From NCBI RefSeq assembly GCF_009708175.1, contig NZ_WMBB01000009.1, positions 1-64,000 of the forward strand: a DNA stretch of 64,000 nt. Reading direction: 5' to 3'. Shown here piece after piece: positions 34,838-42,671 of the stretch. A program made the translations under genes and the position numbers. The notes under the pieces were generated by a model. That model searched no databases. It had not been told where the DNA came from and worked only from the letters and a program-made list of their open reading frames with translations. Position 1 is the first letter of the stretch, and each line of letters begins with the position of its first letter. The DNA comes from Nocardia aurantiaca. Its GTDB lineage: Bacteria > Actinomycetota > Actinomycetes > Mycobacteriales > Mycobacteriaceae.

Positions 34838-37800
34838 ATGCCACGTGACTACGACCCGTCGGTCCGCGATCGCGACGCCGTGCCGCCGCCCGCCACACGG
34901 CGCGGCTCCCGCCGCGATCCGGTCCCCGTCAACCCCGGTGACGACGCGGACCCGTACCCTCCCACGCCCCGCGTGATGCGCGATGAACACCGTCCCCGCC
35001 GCGGCACCCTCCCGGACCGCCGCATGCTCCGCCGCGACCCCATCGAGCAGCCCGCCGCGCAGACGGACGAGGCTCCGGCGGTGCGAGAGGGCGAGGGCGA
35101 CTACGCGATGCTCGAGCACGCGGACGGAGTCACGGCTGATCGAGTCAGTGCCCCGGCCCGACCGAGCGACTCGGAGTCCGGCGCCGAGTTCGAACACCCG
35201 GGCGGGCGGACCGCCCCGGACGGCGTCTCGGAGAGCGCGGCTCATGGTGTGCGCCGGCCTGATTCGGCGCGCGCGATCACGGGCCGGCCCGGGCGGGGCG
35301 ATTCGGCCGCCGCCGGCAGCATCGGCGACAGCGCACCGTCCGACAGCGCCGGTCGTACCGCACACCAAGGCGATTCGGCATCCGAGGCCCGGGGAGCCGG
35401 GGTGGCCGGGTCCGAAGGCACGCCGAAATCGATCGATGTCTCGGCGGAGTCCACCACCGCGCCGAATCGCCCGGTTTCGCGGCCTGTGGCCGCCGATGCG
35501 GTGACGCGCGCCGGTGCGCGCGAGGGTGATCCGGGTCGCGACGAGCGCGGAGTCCGTTCGGATGGTGGCGATGGGTCGGCACCCGAAGCAGCCTCGAGTG
35601 TGGCTGTGCGGGAAGGCGCCGGATCCACCGAACCGACTGGTCGCGACCGTGCAGGGCAGGCGAACCCCACCGGCGGTACGCCGCCGAGGCGGCGGCTTCC
35701 GGCGTTGCCGGCGCTCGAACCGACCGGCGGCACCGCGGAATCCAGCGCTGCCGCTGTGTCCGGACCTGGGCGTGCGCCGGCCGGGCGAGAGCTCGCGATG
35801 CGGCCTGGCGCGGACTCGGCGGATGCGCTGCGGGCCGCTGCCGGGGTGCTGGGGGAGACCGCGGAGGGACCGGGACGCCGAGGTGACGCCGAGCGGCCGG
35901 ATCGGGTGCTGGACAAGCGATCTGGGAGGGGCGGCGTGGCACCGCGGTCCGGCGGCGCGCGGGACGGCGACACCGAGTCGCCGGAGCGCGGGCGGGCGCG
36001 CGGGCCGGAACGGTCCGAGCGGGATCGCATCGAGCACAAGCGGAGTCGCCAGGCCACCGGTGACGGAGAAGCCGTGCGGCGCGGGGAAGCGTCGAAACGC
36101 CGCCGCGAACGGCCTCGCGCGGAGGGCGAAACCGGGCGGGAACACCGTGGCCAGGATCCGGAACACGGGCGTGAGCGACGCGGCGCCGACAGCGAGCACG
36201 GGCGCGAGCGCCGGGTCGATCCGGAGCGGGAAGCACGACGCGGGAACGGATCCGAAGGACGCGGGCGGTCCACGGATGCCGATCGTGTGCATCTGGGCGG
36301 ACGCGCCGGGACCCCGGGGCGCGCGCGCCCACGACCCGACGGCGCGCCGGGGGAGCGGCCGGTACGGAACCGGTCGTCGCGTTCCGGACGGCCCGAGCGG
36401 GGCGAGGAGCGGGCGCGCGGGGGCACGCGAAAGGCCGATCAGAACAAGATCGCCGATCAGGCCGAGCGGGATGCGGCAGCCAACCGTGCCGCCGCCCGCA
36501 AGGCCGCGGCGAGGAAGAAACAGCAGACGGGTCCCAAGCTGCTCGACGACACCACGCGCGCCAAGCTCGAGGTCACCGCGCGCGAGGGCAATGGCATCAA
36601 GGCGGCCTGGGCCACCTTCCGGCTGCACACCGACGATCTGCGCCGCCGCAACTTCGCGGCCCGCGCGGAGCGCATGGAGTACGGCAGCTTCGACGAATTC
36701 GACCGCACCACAGCACAACTCACCGACCGCGGCTACATCGGCCCGGGCGGCGGGCGGATGAACGTGATCGGCCGTCCGGTCGAGTACCGCGCCACCACCG
36801 CGCAGGTCGCGGGCCTGTGGCCGTGGTCGGTCGGCGCGGGCGCGCCGCTCATCGGCACCCCGCTCGGCTCCCACCTGCACACCGGTGCGCCGGTCTGCTT
36901 CGACCCCATGAACTGGTTCATGCGCGGCAGCTTCATCACCGCGCCCAGCCTGTTCGTGCTGGGCCTCAATGGTTTCGGCAAATCGTCCCTGGTGCGCCGC
37001 ATCGTACTGGGCGGTGTCGCTCAGGGCATCACGCCGCTGGTGTTGGCCGACGTCAAGCCGGATTACCGCAAGCTGGTGGAGCTGGTCGGAGGCCAGGTCA
37101 TCGACCTGGGCTACGGCCACGGCAAGCTCAATCCGCTCGCGGCCGGTGTGCTGGGCTCCATCGTCCCGCGCCTGGACGGCCTGCCCGAGCTCCAGACCCA
37201 GGTGATGCAGGAGATGCGCGCTCGCCAGGTCACCCTGGTGGCGGGTCTGGTCGAACTGGTCCGCGGCGCGCGCGTGCGCGATTTCGAGGAAACCCTCATC
37301 TCCACCGGCCTGCGCATCCTCTACCGCGAGGGCAGCGGCTTCACCCCCGACCAGCCGCCCATCCTGGAGGACCTCCTGGAAGTGGTCGTGGCCGGTGGCG
37401 ATGAACTGCAACTCGATGCGGGCGCGGACAATCCGGACGAATACCACGAGGCAATCAAGGGGCTGCGCCGCTCGCTGCGAGCCCTCACCCAGGGTCCGTT
37501 CGGCGCGGTCTTCAACGGCCACACCACGACTCCCATCGACACCGACTCCACCGCGGTCTGCATCGACGTCTCCCACATCCCCAACGGGGACAAGAAACTC
37601 AAGGCCGCCGTCATGTTGGCCTGCTGGGCCGACGGTTTCGCCTCCGTCGAGGCCGCGCACGTGCTGGCGGACGCGGATATGGGCCCGCAGCGCTACTTCC
37701 AGGTGGTCATGGATGAGCTGTGGCAGGTGCTGGGCCTGGGCGACTTCATGGTGGACCGCGTCGACGAGCTCACCCGTCTGCAGCGTGGTATCGCCACCTC

Positions 37801-38227
37801 GCTCATCATGATCAGCCACACCATCAAGGACCTGCAGGCCCTCGGCTCCGAGGCCGCCATTGCCAAGGCCCTCGGCTTCCTGGAACGCGCCCGCGCCAAG
37901 ATATTCGGCGCGCTCCCCGCCGAGGAGATCGCGCGTCTGGATTCCACTGTGCCCTTCACCGCCGCCGAGGAGGAGATGGTGACCAGCTGGTCCGCGCCGC
38001 AGGCGCTGACCGGTGAGGCGCTCAAACCGGGCCAGCAGCGCCCGCCCGCGCCCGGCACCGGTAAGTTCCTGCTCAAGATCGGTGAGGACCGCCGTCCCGG
38101 CATCCCGTTCCACATGGAGTTCACGTTCTCGGAGCGGGAGAGCGGAATCCACGACACCAACCAGCGTTTCAGCGAATTCACCGAGACCACCGCCAGCCGC
38201 GGCTCGGACGAGGGGAGCGCCGCATGA
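34838..38227 (+). CDS. T4SS-cluster protein 9: VirB4-type ATPase with a long disordered N-terminus
   Basis: An 1129-residue protein. Residues 1 to about 530 are charged, low-complexity and rich in Arg, Glu, Gly, Pro and Ser, with short repeats such as EHGRERR. A helical segment follows (KIADQAERDAAANRAAARKAAARKK), then a VirB4-like ATPase domain. Walker A is GLNGFGKSS (about 709-717), with ADVKPDY after it; Walker B is VVMDELWQV (D959, E960), followed by SLIMISHTIKDLQAL. Ordinary VirB4 proteins have 600-850 residues, so the extension is unusual. It probably powers assembly or transport. It overlaps the next gene (ATGATG). Confidence 0.85.
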   Translation: MPRDYDPSVRDRDAVPPPATRRGSRRDPVPVNPGDDADPYPPTPRVMRDEHRPRRGTLPDRRMLRRDPIEQPAAQTDEAPAVREGEGDYAMLEHADGVTADRVSAPARPSDSESGAEFEHPGGRTAPDGVSESAAHGVRRPDSARAITGRPGRGDSAAAGSIGDSAPSDSAGRTAHQGDSASEARGAGVAGSEGTPKSIDVSAESTTAPNRPVSRPVAADAVTRAGAREGDPGRDERGVRSDGGDGSAPEAASSVAVREGAGSTEPTGRDRAGQANPTGGTPPRRRLPALPALEPTGGTAESSAAAVSGPGRAPAGRELAMRPGADSADALRAAAGVLGETAEGPGRRGDAERPDRVLDKRSGRGGVAPRSGGARDGDTESPERGRARGPERSERDRIEHKRSRQATGDGEAVRRGEASKRRRERPRAEGETGREHRGQDPEHGRERRGADSEHGRERRVDPEREARRGNGSEGRGRSTDADRVHLGGRAGTPGRARPRPDGAPGERPVRNRSSRSGRPERGEERARGGTRKADQNKIADQAERDAAANRAAARKAAARKKQQTGPKLLDDTTRAKLEVTAREGNGIKAAWATFRLHTDDLRRRNFAARAERMEYGSFDEFDRTTAQLTDRGYIGPGGGRMNVIGRPVEYRATTAQVAGLWPWSVGAGAPLIGTPLGSHLHTGAPVCFDPMNWFMRGSFITAPSLFVLGLNGFGKSSLVRRIVLGGVAQGITPLVLADVKPDYRKLVELVGGQVIDLGYGHGKLNPLAAGVLGSIVPRLDGLPELQTQVMQEMRARQVTLVAGLVELVRGARVRDFEETLISTGLRILYREGSGFTPDQPPILEDLLEVVVAGGDELQLDAGADNPDEYHEAIKGLRRSLRALTQGPFGAVFNGHTTTPIDTDSTAVCIDVSHIPNGDKKLKAAVMLACWADGFASVEAAHVLADADMGPQRYFQVVMDELWQVLGLGDFMVDRVDELTRLQRGIATSLIMISHTIKDLQALGSEAAIAKALGFLERARAKIFGALPAEEIARLDSTVPFTAAEEEMVTSWSAPQALTGEALKPGQQRPPAPGTGKFLLKIGEDRRPGIPFHMEFTFSERESGIHDTNQRFSEFTETTASRGSDEGSAA

Positions 38228-38532
38228 TGCCGCACCGGTCGTATCGAAGAGTGTCGCCGGAGGTCCGCCAGGCCGCCGTCGAACAGGTCATCGCCCTCAC
38301 CGGCAAACTGCGCTCGGAATCCGAGGCCTGCCGGGTGGTCGCCGACCAGATCGGTGTGCACACCAATTCGGTGCGCAACTGGGTGCGTGCCGCCGAGAGT
38401 CCCGGCCTGGAACGCATGGATGCGATTGCCTTGCGTCGCAAGGTAGCTCTGCTGCAGCAGCAGCTGGCCGCCGCCGCCGAAATGAACCGCACACTGGTGG
38501 AAACCCTCCACGAAGCCAAGCGCGGCACATGA
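38224..38532 (+). CDS. T4SS-cluster protein 10: IS3 OrfA-like helix-turn-helix protein
   Basis: A 102-residue protein matching the N-terminal DNA-binding unit of IS3-family OrfA transposases: basic start, SPEVRQAAVEQVIAL, SEACRVVADQIGVHTNSVRNWVRAAE (helix-turn-helix), then a leucine-zipper-like coiled coil (IALRRKVALLQQQLAAAAEMN). No OrfB or terminal inverted repeats are present. Its start overlaps the VirB4-type gene and its stop overlaps the next gene, so it is embedded in the operon and translated with it. It looks domesticated: a DNA-binding or regulatory subunit rather than a moving element. Confidence 0.75.
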   Translation: MMPHRSYRRVSPEVRQAAVEQVIALTGKLRSESEACRVVADQIGVHTNSVRNWVRAAESPGLERMDAIALRRKVALLQQQLAAAAEMNRTLVETLHEAKRGT

Positions 38533-39245
38533 GCCGCCGTTGCGAGAACGAACCCGTCGCGCCGGGAAAACCGCTGGTATGGCCCGGGTATGAAGCCCAG
38601 CGACTAGCCTGGAAGGATGGTCCGGTGCTGCGCCGCCGGCGCGGACCGGGCGATGGACGCGCCGAGGTGAACGGCGCGAGCGCAGGCATGCGTCCCGCGA
38701 TTGGGGTGGTGATGCTGGTGATGACCGTCGCGATGCTGGCCACCGCGTGCGGCGGCGGCTCAACCGGCGGCGGCTCGAATCCGACTGCCGGGCAACCGCC
38801 CACGTCGACCACCCGGTTGCTGGAAAATGCCCCCGCCCCGGACCCCACCACCCCCGACGGTGTCGCGGTCACCGCGCTGGAACAGATCTACACCTGGTAC
38901 CCGGCCACCGAATCCGAGGGTGATGCGCTGCGCCGGGCCCGGAAATGGCTGGGACCCACCCTCATCCGTACACTGGATAACCCATCCACCAGCGTGGCAA
39001 CACCGAGACCGTCACTGCGCTGGGCCGACTGGGCCAAGGCGGGCGCACACGTGGAGGCATTCGCGTTCGCCTCCGGTGAGAAGGCTCCCACGGGCGCCGA
39101 CCCGAACCGGCAGCAGTACAAGATCGGCATCGAGCAGACGGTCGTCTACCCGGACGGCAAGCGGGAATCGCTGCCCCCGGCCACGGTCGTCGCCACCGTC
39201 GTGCGCGGACCCACCGGCGGCTGGTTGCTGGACGAATTCCGTTGA
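38529..39245 (+). CDS. T4SS-cluster protein 11: single-span or lipoprotein-like VirB8 candidate
   Basis: About 238 residues from an ATG at 38529 that overlaps the previous stop. A basic cytoplasmic part of about 53 residues precedes one helix (about 57-72) ending LATAC, a weak lipobox, then a Gly/Ser linker. The outer domain (about 100-238, from GVAVTALEQIYTWYP to GGWLLDEF) has the size and alternation of an NTF2-like/VirB8 fold. If translation starts at the ATG at 38688 it would instead be a lipoprotein. With the gene at 30989 this gives two VirB8-like subunits, as in some Gram-positive systems. Confidence 0.6.
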   Translation: MSRRCENEPVAPGKPLVWPGYEAQRLAWKDGPVLRRRRGPGDGRAEVNGASAGMRPAIGVVMLVMTVAMLATACGGGSTGGGSNPTAGQPPTSTTRLLENAPAPDPTTPDGVAVTALEQIYTWYPATESEGDALRRARKWLGPTLIRTLDNPSTSVATPRPSLRWADWAKAGAHVEAFAFASGEKAPTGADPNRQQYKIGIEQTVVYPDGKRESLPPATVVATVVRGPTGGWLLDEFR

Positions 39246-39282
39246 GCGGCAACGACCTACAGGTCATCCCAGGAGGTTAGAG

Positions 39283-41187
39283 ATGGCGAAAGCCAAGGTG
39301 AAGGACCCCGCCGACCCGGGTCCCGACCGCACCCTGCAGCTCATCTACGCGGGTTTCTACGTCTTCGGAACCCTGTGGCTTGCAGTGCAATTGGGCAACC
39401 TGCTCAGCTCCCGGCGTCAGCATCTGCCGATCAACCCCATCGCCATCGTGGCCGGCCTGATCAAGGGCGATCTGCGCTGGCCCGCGTCCGCGACCGTGAT
39501 CATCGTGCTGGTCGTCCTGTGCTCCGTCGGCTGGGTACTGCTGAAGCGCCGGCGCGCGGAGAACGCCAAGAAGGGCCGACTGGCGATCGACGACAAGGCC
39601 GACCACATGGGCACCGGTGGCGCCGTCAAGGCGCTCACGCTGGCGGGCGTGCGGGAGAAGGCCGGGCAGATCGGCGTACCGCTGGTGCGGCACGAATTCA
39701 GCAGCGACATGATCATTCCCGGCTCCCTCATGCGGCCCGGGGACCCGCTGATCCCGGGCATCCCGATCGGCATGTCGGTGGCCGATGGCGAAATGATGTA
39801 CGGCTCCTACGAGGACCTGCAGGTCGACATCTGGGGGCCCCGTCAGGGCAAGACCTCCTCCCGCGTCGTCCCGGCCGTGCTCGCCGCCATCGGCCCGGTG
39901 ATCGTCACCTCCAACAAACGTGACGTCGTGGACGCCACCCGCGATGTGCGCGAATCCAAGGGCAGCCCCGTCTTCGTCTTCGATCCCCAAGGCGTGGCGC
40001 CGGATTCGCACGACCTCAGTCAGCAGCAGGAGCCCGAGTGGTACTGGGATCCGCTGGCCTGGGTGAATGTGCACAAGCCCGGCTGTGAGGTGCGGGCTGT
40101 GCGCCTTGCCGGTCACTTCTCCGATGCGGAGGGCAGCCCGTCGGCCGGTCAGGGCGCCGACTCCTACTTCGACCCCGAGGCCGAGGATCTGCTGGCGGGC
40201 CTGTTCCTGGCGGCGGCCTGCGCGGGCGACAACATCCTGCGCGCCTGGGAATGGGTGAACAATCCCAATGACCACACCCCCATCGAGATTCTGCGCAGCT
40301 ACGGAATGCACTACATGGCAGGCGGACTCGCGGGACAGTACAACCTCGACGTCAGGACCCGCGACGGCATCTTCGGTGGCGCGAAGGCCATGATCCGCGT
40401 CCTGAAGTTCCCGCATGTGACGCCGTGGATCATCCCGGGCGGCAACCGCGTCGCGTTCGACGAACTGGATTTCATCGAGCGCAACGGCACGCTCTACAGC
40501 CTCTCGCTCGAGGGTCGCGGCTCGGCGGCGCCGCTGGTCAGTGCCCTGACCGAGGCCGTGATCGATGTCGCGACCAGCAAGGCGTCCCGGTCGCCGGGCG
40601 GACGGCTGCCGGTGCCGCTGCTGGCCGCGCTCGACGAGGCGGCGAACGTGGTGCGCTGGAAGGATCTGCCGAAGCAGTACAGCCACTTCGGTTCTCGCGG
40701 CATCGTGGTGATGACCGTGCTGCAGTCGTGGGCGCAGGGTGCGCGCTGCTGGGGCCCGGACGGCATGGAAGCCCTCTGGGGCGCGGCCAATATCAAGGTC
40801 ATCGGCAGCGGCATCGACGACATGAACTTCCTGCAGCAACGTTCCGAGGCCATCGGTGACTACGACAGCATCGCCCAGTCGGTGTCGGAATCGAAGGGCG
40901 GCAAGAGCTATTCGCGGTCGCTGAGTTCCTCGCGAACCTTCAATGCCCACGCGCTGGCGACGCTGCCGCGCGGCCGCGCCATCCTGTTCGCCTCGGGCAC
41001 GCCCGCGGTGCTGTTGCGCACGGTGCCGTGGTGGGAGGGCCCCTACGCCGAGCAGGTCCAGCGCTCCATCAGCGCGCACGACCCGTCGCCGCGAAAGACC
41101 GAGATTTCCGACCTGATCAGCTCTCCCGCCGTGATCAAGGAGACACTGCCCGACGTTGCGGCTCCCAAGGAGGTTCGACCGCTGTGA
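39283..41187 (+). CDS. T4SS-cluster protein 12: VirD4/TraG-type coupling ATPase
   Basis: A 634-residue coupling protein. Two N-terminal helices (about 16-38 and 69-88) anchor a TraG/VirD4 ATPase domain: Walker A with GPRQGKTS (K190, T191) and Walker B ALDEAANVV (D451, E452), then SWAQG and a conserved ATLPRGRAILF segment near the C-terminus. Such proteins carry a DNA-protein or protein substrate to the channel. ATG at 39283 with AGGAGG upstream. It is the strongest sign that the cluster is type IV; no relaxase gene is near. Confidence 0.9.
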   Translation: MAKAKVKDPADPGPDRTLQLIYAGFYVFGTLWLAVQLGNLLSSRRQHLPINPIAIVAGLIKGDLRWPASATVIIVLVVLCSVGWVLLKRRRAENAKKGRLAIDDKADHMGTGGAVKALTLAGVREKAGQIGVPLVRHEFSSDMIIPGSLMRPGDPLIPGIPIGMSVADGEMMYGSYEDLQVDIWGPRQGKTSSRVVPAVLAAIGPVIVTSNKRDVVDATRDVRESKGSPVFVFDPQGVAPDSHDLSQQQEPEWYWDPLAWVNVHKPGCEVRAVRLAGHFSDAEGSPSAGQGADSYFDPEAEDLLAGLFLAAACAGDNILRAWEWVNNPNDHTPIEILRSYGMHYMAGGLAGQYNLDVRTRDGIFGGAKAMIRVLKFPHVTPWIIPGGNRVAFDELDFIERNGTLYSLSLEGRGSAAPLVSALTEAVIDVATSKASRSPGGRLPVPLLAALDEAANVVRWKDLPKQYSHFGSRGIVVMTVLQSWAQGARCWGPDGMEALWGAANIKVIGSGIDDMNFLQQRSEAIGDYDSIAQSVSESKGGKSYSRSLSSSRTFNAHALATLPRGRAILFASGTPAVLLRTVPWWEGPYAEQVQRSISAHDPSPRKTEISDLISSPAVIKETLPDVAAPKEVRPL

Positions 41188-41621
41188 GCGATGAGCAGCA
41201 CCCCGAGAATTTCCCCTTCGACGAGGCCCGCGGCCGCCGTCCCGACGAGTCGCCGCCGATGGTCTATCAAAGCGTGGTCGAGTTCGTCGAGAACTACCTG
41301 AGTTTGGTGTACCGCCGGCAGGTGACCGATATCAGCGACACCGTATGGTGCCCCGAATGGTGGAAGCATGCCGAGGCGGTCGCGCGACTGGACGCCATGT
41401 GGCGGGCGTGGGAGCACTACCGCCACGACGGCAAGACCGGACTGAGCATCTGGTTCCTCGATCACGCCGACCCGCACATGGCGAAGCTGTTCGACCCCAA
41501 GGGGCCGTTCAAGTACTGCAGTGTGCGCAACGGGCACAAGGACATGCTCACGCCGCTGCCGTTGAAGTCGCCGCAGCAGGGCCTGTTCAGCAATCCTACG
41601 ATCGGGGAGTTCCCGCTGTGA
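41184..41621 (+). CDS. T4SS-cluster protein 13: DUF4913-family protein
   Basis: A 145-residue protein with the DUF4913 pattern: YQSVVEFVENYLSLVYRRQV, then VWCPEWWKHAEAVARLDAMWRAWEHYR, then WFLDHADPHMAKLF. The family occurs in actinobacterial mobile elements next to coupling-protein genes; its job is unknown. GTG at 41184 overlaps the stop of the coupling-protein gene by four bases, and AAGGAGG precedes it inside that gene. It may be an accessory or substrate-recognition factor. The operon ends here. Confidence 0.8.
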   Translation: MSDEQHPENFPFDEARGRRPDESPPMVYQSVVEFVENYLSLVYRRQVTDISDTVWCPEWWKHAEAVARLDAMWRAWEHYRHDGKTGLSIWFLDHADPHMAKLFDPKGPFKYCSVRNGHKDMLTPLPLKSPQQGLFSNPTIGEFPL

Positions 41622-41624
41622 GAA

Positions 41625-41689
41625 CGGCGCCGGACCCAACCAGGCCGGCGCCGAAATGGATTGTGGCGGATCGGTTTGCGATCCGCCAC
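41625..41689. terminator. Two tandem hairpins at the end of the secretion operon
   Basis: First: CGGCGCCGG (41625-41633) pairs with CCGGCGCCG (41645-41653). Second: GTGGCGGATCG (41663-41673), loop GTTTG, CGATCCGCCAC (41679-41689), a perfect 11-base stem. Neither has a clear T-tract. They lie between convergent genes and could stop transcription from both sides. Confidence 0.55.
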
Positions 41690-41708
41690 CGTTCGAAAGT
41701 GCTGCTAC

Positions 41709-42269
41709 TCAGACTCGTTCGCGTGAACGTGAGCGTTCCCGCTCCCGCTCATGGGCTTCCTGCTCCCGGACCCGGCGCTGGGCTGCCTCCTGCTCCCGGA
41801 TTCGTACGGCCTCCTGCGCCGACTGGGCCTGCCCGACCTCCATCAGCAGGCGCACCGATTGCAGTTCCGGCGAGATGCCCATGCGCGAAAGGTGCTGGGC
41901 CAGAGCAGTTCGCCGTTCCACCGAGTCGTATCGCACAGAGCCGCGGTTGGCTTGCTGCGCGGCCATCCGAGATGCCTCCGCCTGAGCGGAGAATCGGTCT
42001 TTCTCGAGGGATACGCCCCGTTCCAGGGGCGGGCGTTCCAAGATTCGCGAAAGTTCGCGGTTGCGCGGATCGCGTGCCTTGGCATCGGCGGCCTCCCGCA
42101 GACGACGCTCGCGAGTCTCCTTCTGCCGGGCCTCGGTAACCCTGACGCGTGCTTCCGCTTCCTTCTGGCCACGTTCCCGGGTGCGCAGCGCGACAAGTGT
42201 CGCGAGCTGCAACATTTGCCTCATCATCGCCGCTGTTTCGCGGCCGATGTCGTCGAGTTCCTCGGCCAT
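41709..42269 (-). CDS. Highly charged coiled-coil protein of unknown function facing the secretion operon
   Basis: A 186-residue, Arg/Glu/Ala-rich protein. Two long helical, coiled-coil-prone parts (about 28-75 and 135-186) are separated by a segment with ELSRILERPPLERGVSLEKDRFSAQAEA. The C-terminus ends in an RERERSRSRERV-type tail. No membrane helix, no enzyme motif, and I do not recognise the family. It converges on the T4SS-like operon and may belong to it (for example as a scaffold or a DNA-processing accessory), but only position supports that. ATG at 42269 with GGGAG upstream. Confidence 0.6.
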   Translation of the reverse strand: MAEELDDIGRETAAMMRQMLQLATLVALRTRERGQKEAEARVRVTEARQKETRERRLREAADAKARDPRNRELSRILERPPLERGVSLEKDRFSAQAEASRMAAQQANRGSVRYDSVERRTALAQHLSRMGISPELQSVRLLMEVGQAQSAQEAVRIREQEAAQRRVREQEAHERERERSRSRERV

Positions 42270-42627
42270 TGCCTGCTCCCCGATGCTGCAGTTAGATCAC
42301 TATGGATGATGGTGGTGCTTCGTCGCGGACATCGCCACACACGGACGGTGGTTGCGCATCGCCATGTCCCGCCCGCAAACGTGGACACCGGGAGAACGTG
42401 GGGCGTTGGGGCGGCCCGATGGGGTTTACCCGGGGCTTTACTACGCCTTGGTACTCCGTTCTACGAGATTACCAGCGAGAACTCCGAAACCGCCGTGCGC
42501 GCGCGTCGCGATCCAGCATATATCGCACAATTCCGGCGGGCGGCGGGAAAGTCAGGATTTTCTTTGGTTAGGGAAGCCTTACTCTGAAGGTTCAACGGGG
42601 CCTTCCCGAGACCTTCGTCGGAAAGAA
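42270..42627. other. Gap of 358 bases upstream of the coiled-coil gene, lower GC
   Basis: No supported gene. The part at 42540-42590 is clearly lower in GC than its surroundings and includes an IdeR-like box at 42563-42581. It lies between the coiled-coil gene start and the terminator of the cyclophilin gene. It may be the right border of the insertion, but no direct repeat was found. Confidence 0.4.
42563..42581. promoter_or_regulatory. IdeR/DtxR-like iron box candidate
   Basis: TTTGGTTAGGGAAGCCTTA matches 14 of 19 positions of the IdeR consensus as I remember it (TTAGGTTAGGCTAACCTAA). It is about 295 bases upstream of the coiled-coil gene, which is far for direct control. Treat as a weak candidate. 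Confidence 0.25.
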
Positions 42628-42658
42628 TCGGGCCCGGCGCATGAAGCGCCGGGCCCGA
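42628..42658 (-). terminator. Terminator of the cyclophilin gene
   Basis: A perfect 13-base stem, TCGGGCCCGGCGC (42628-42640) with GCGCCGGGCCCGA (42646-42658) and an ATGAA loop. On the minus strand it is followed by a T-rich GATTCTTTCC. It lies 14 bases after the cyclophilin stop. Confidence 0.75.
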
Positions 42659-42671
42659 AAAACCATGCTGG

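Noticed and set aside
35100..36400. Repeats in the VirB4-type gene as a tandem repeat or CRISPR-like array
   Set aside because: Repeats are short, degenerate and in frame with the protein (EHGRERR-type), without regular spacers.
33749..38152. A 1467-codon open frame on the minus strand
   Set aside because: It is the antisense of the SCO6880-family and VirB4-type genes. High GC keeps the opposite frame open. Composition is Arg/Gly/His-rich with no domain or ribosome-binding site.
38224..38532. A complete IS3 element
   Set aside because: No OrfB frame, no terminal inverted repeats, and both ends overlap secretion genes.
42302..42571. Small plus-strand frames between the coiled-coil gene and the cyclophilin gene
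   Set aside because: No ribosome-binding site and no recognisable sequence; a longer one at 42352 runs through the cyclophilin terminator.
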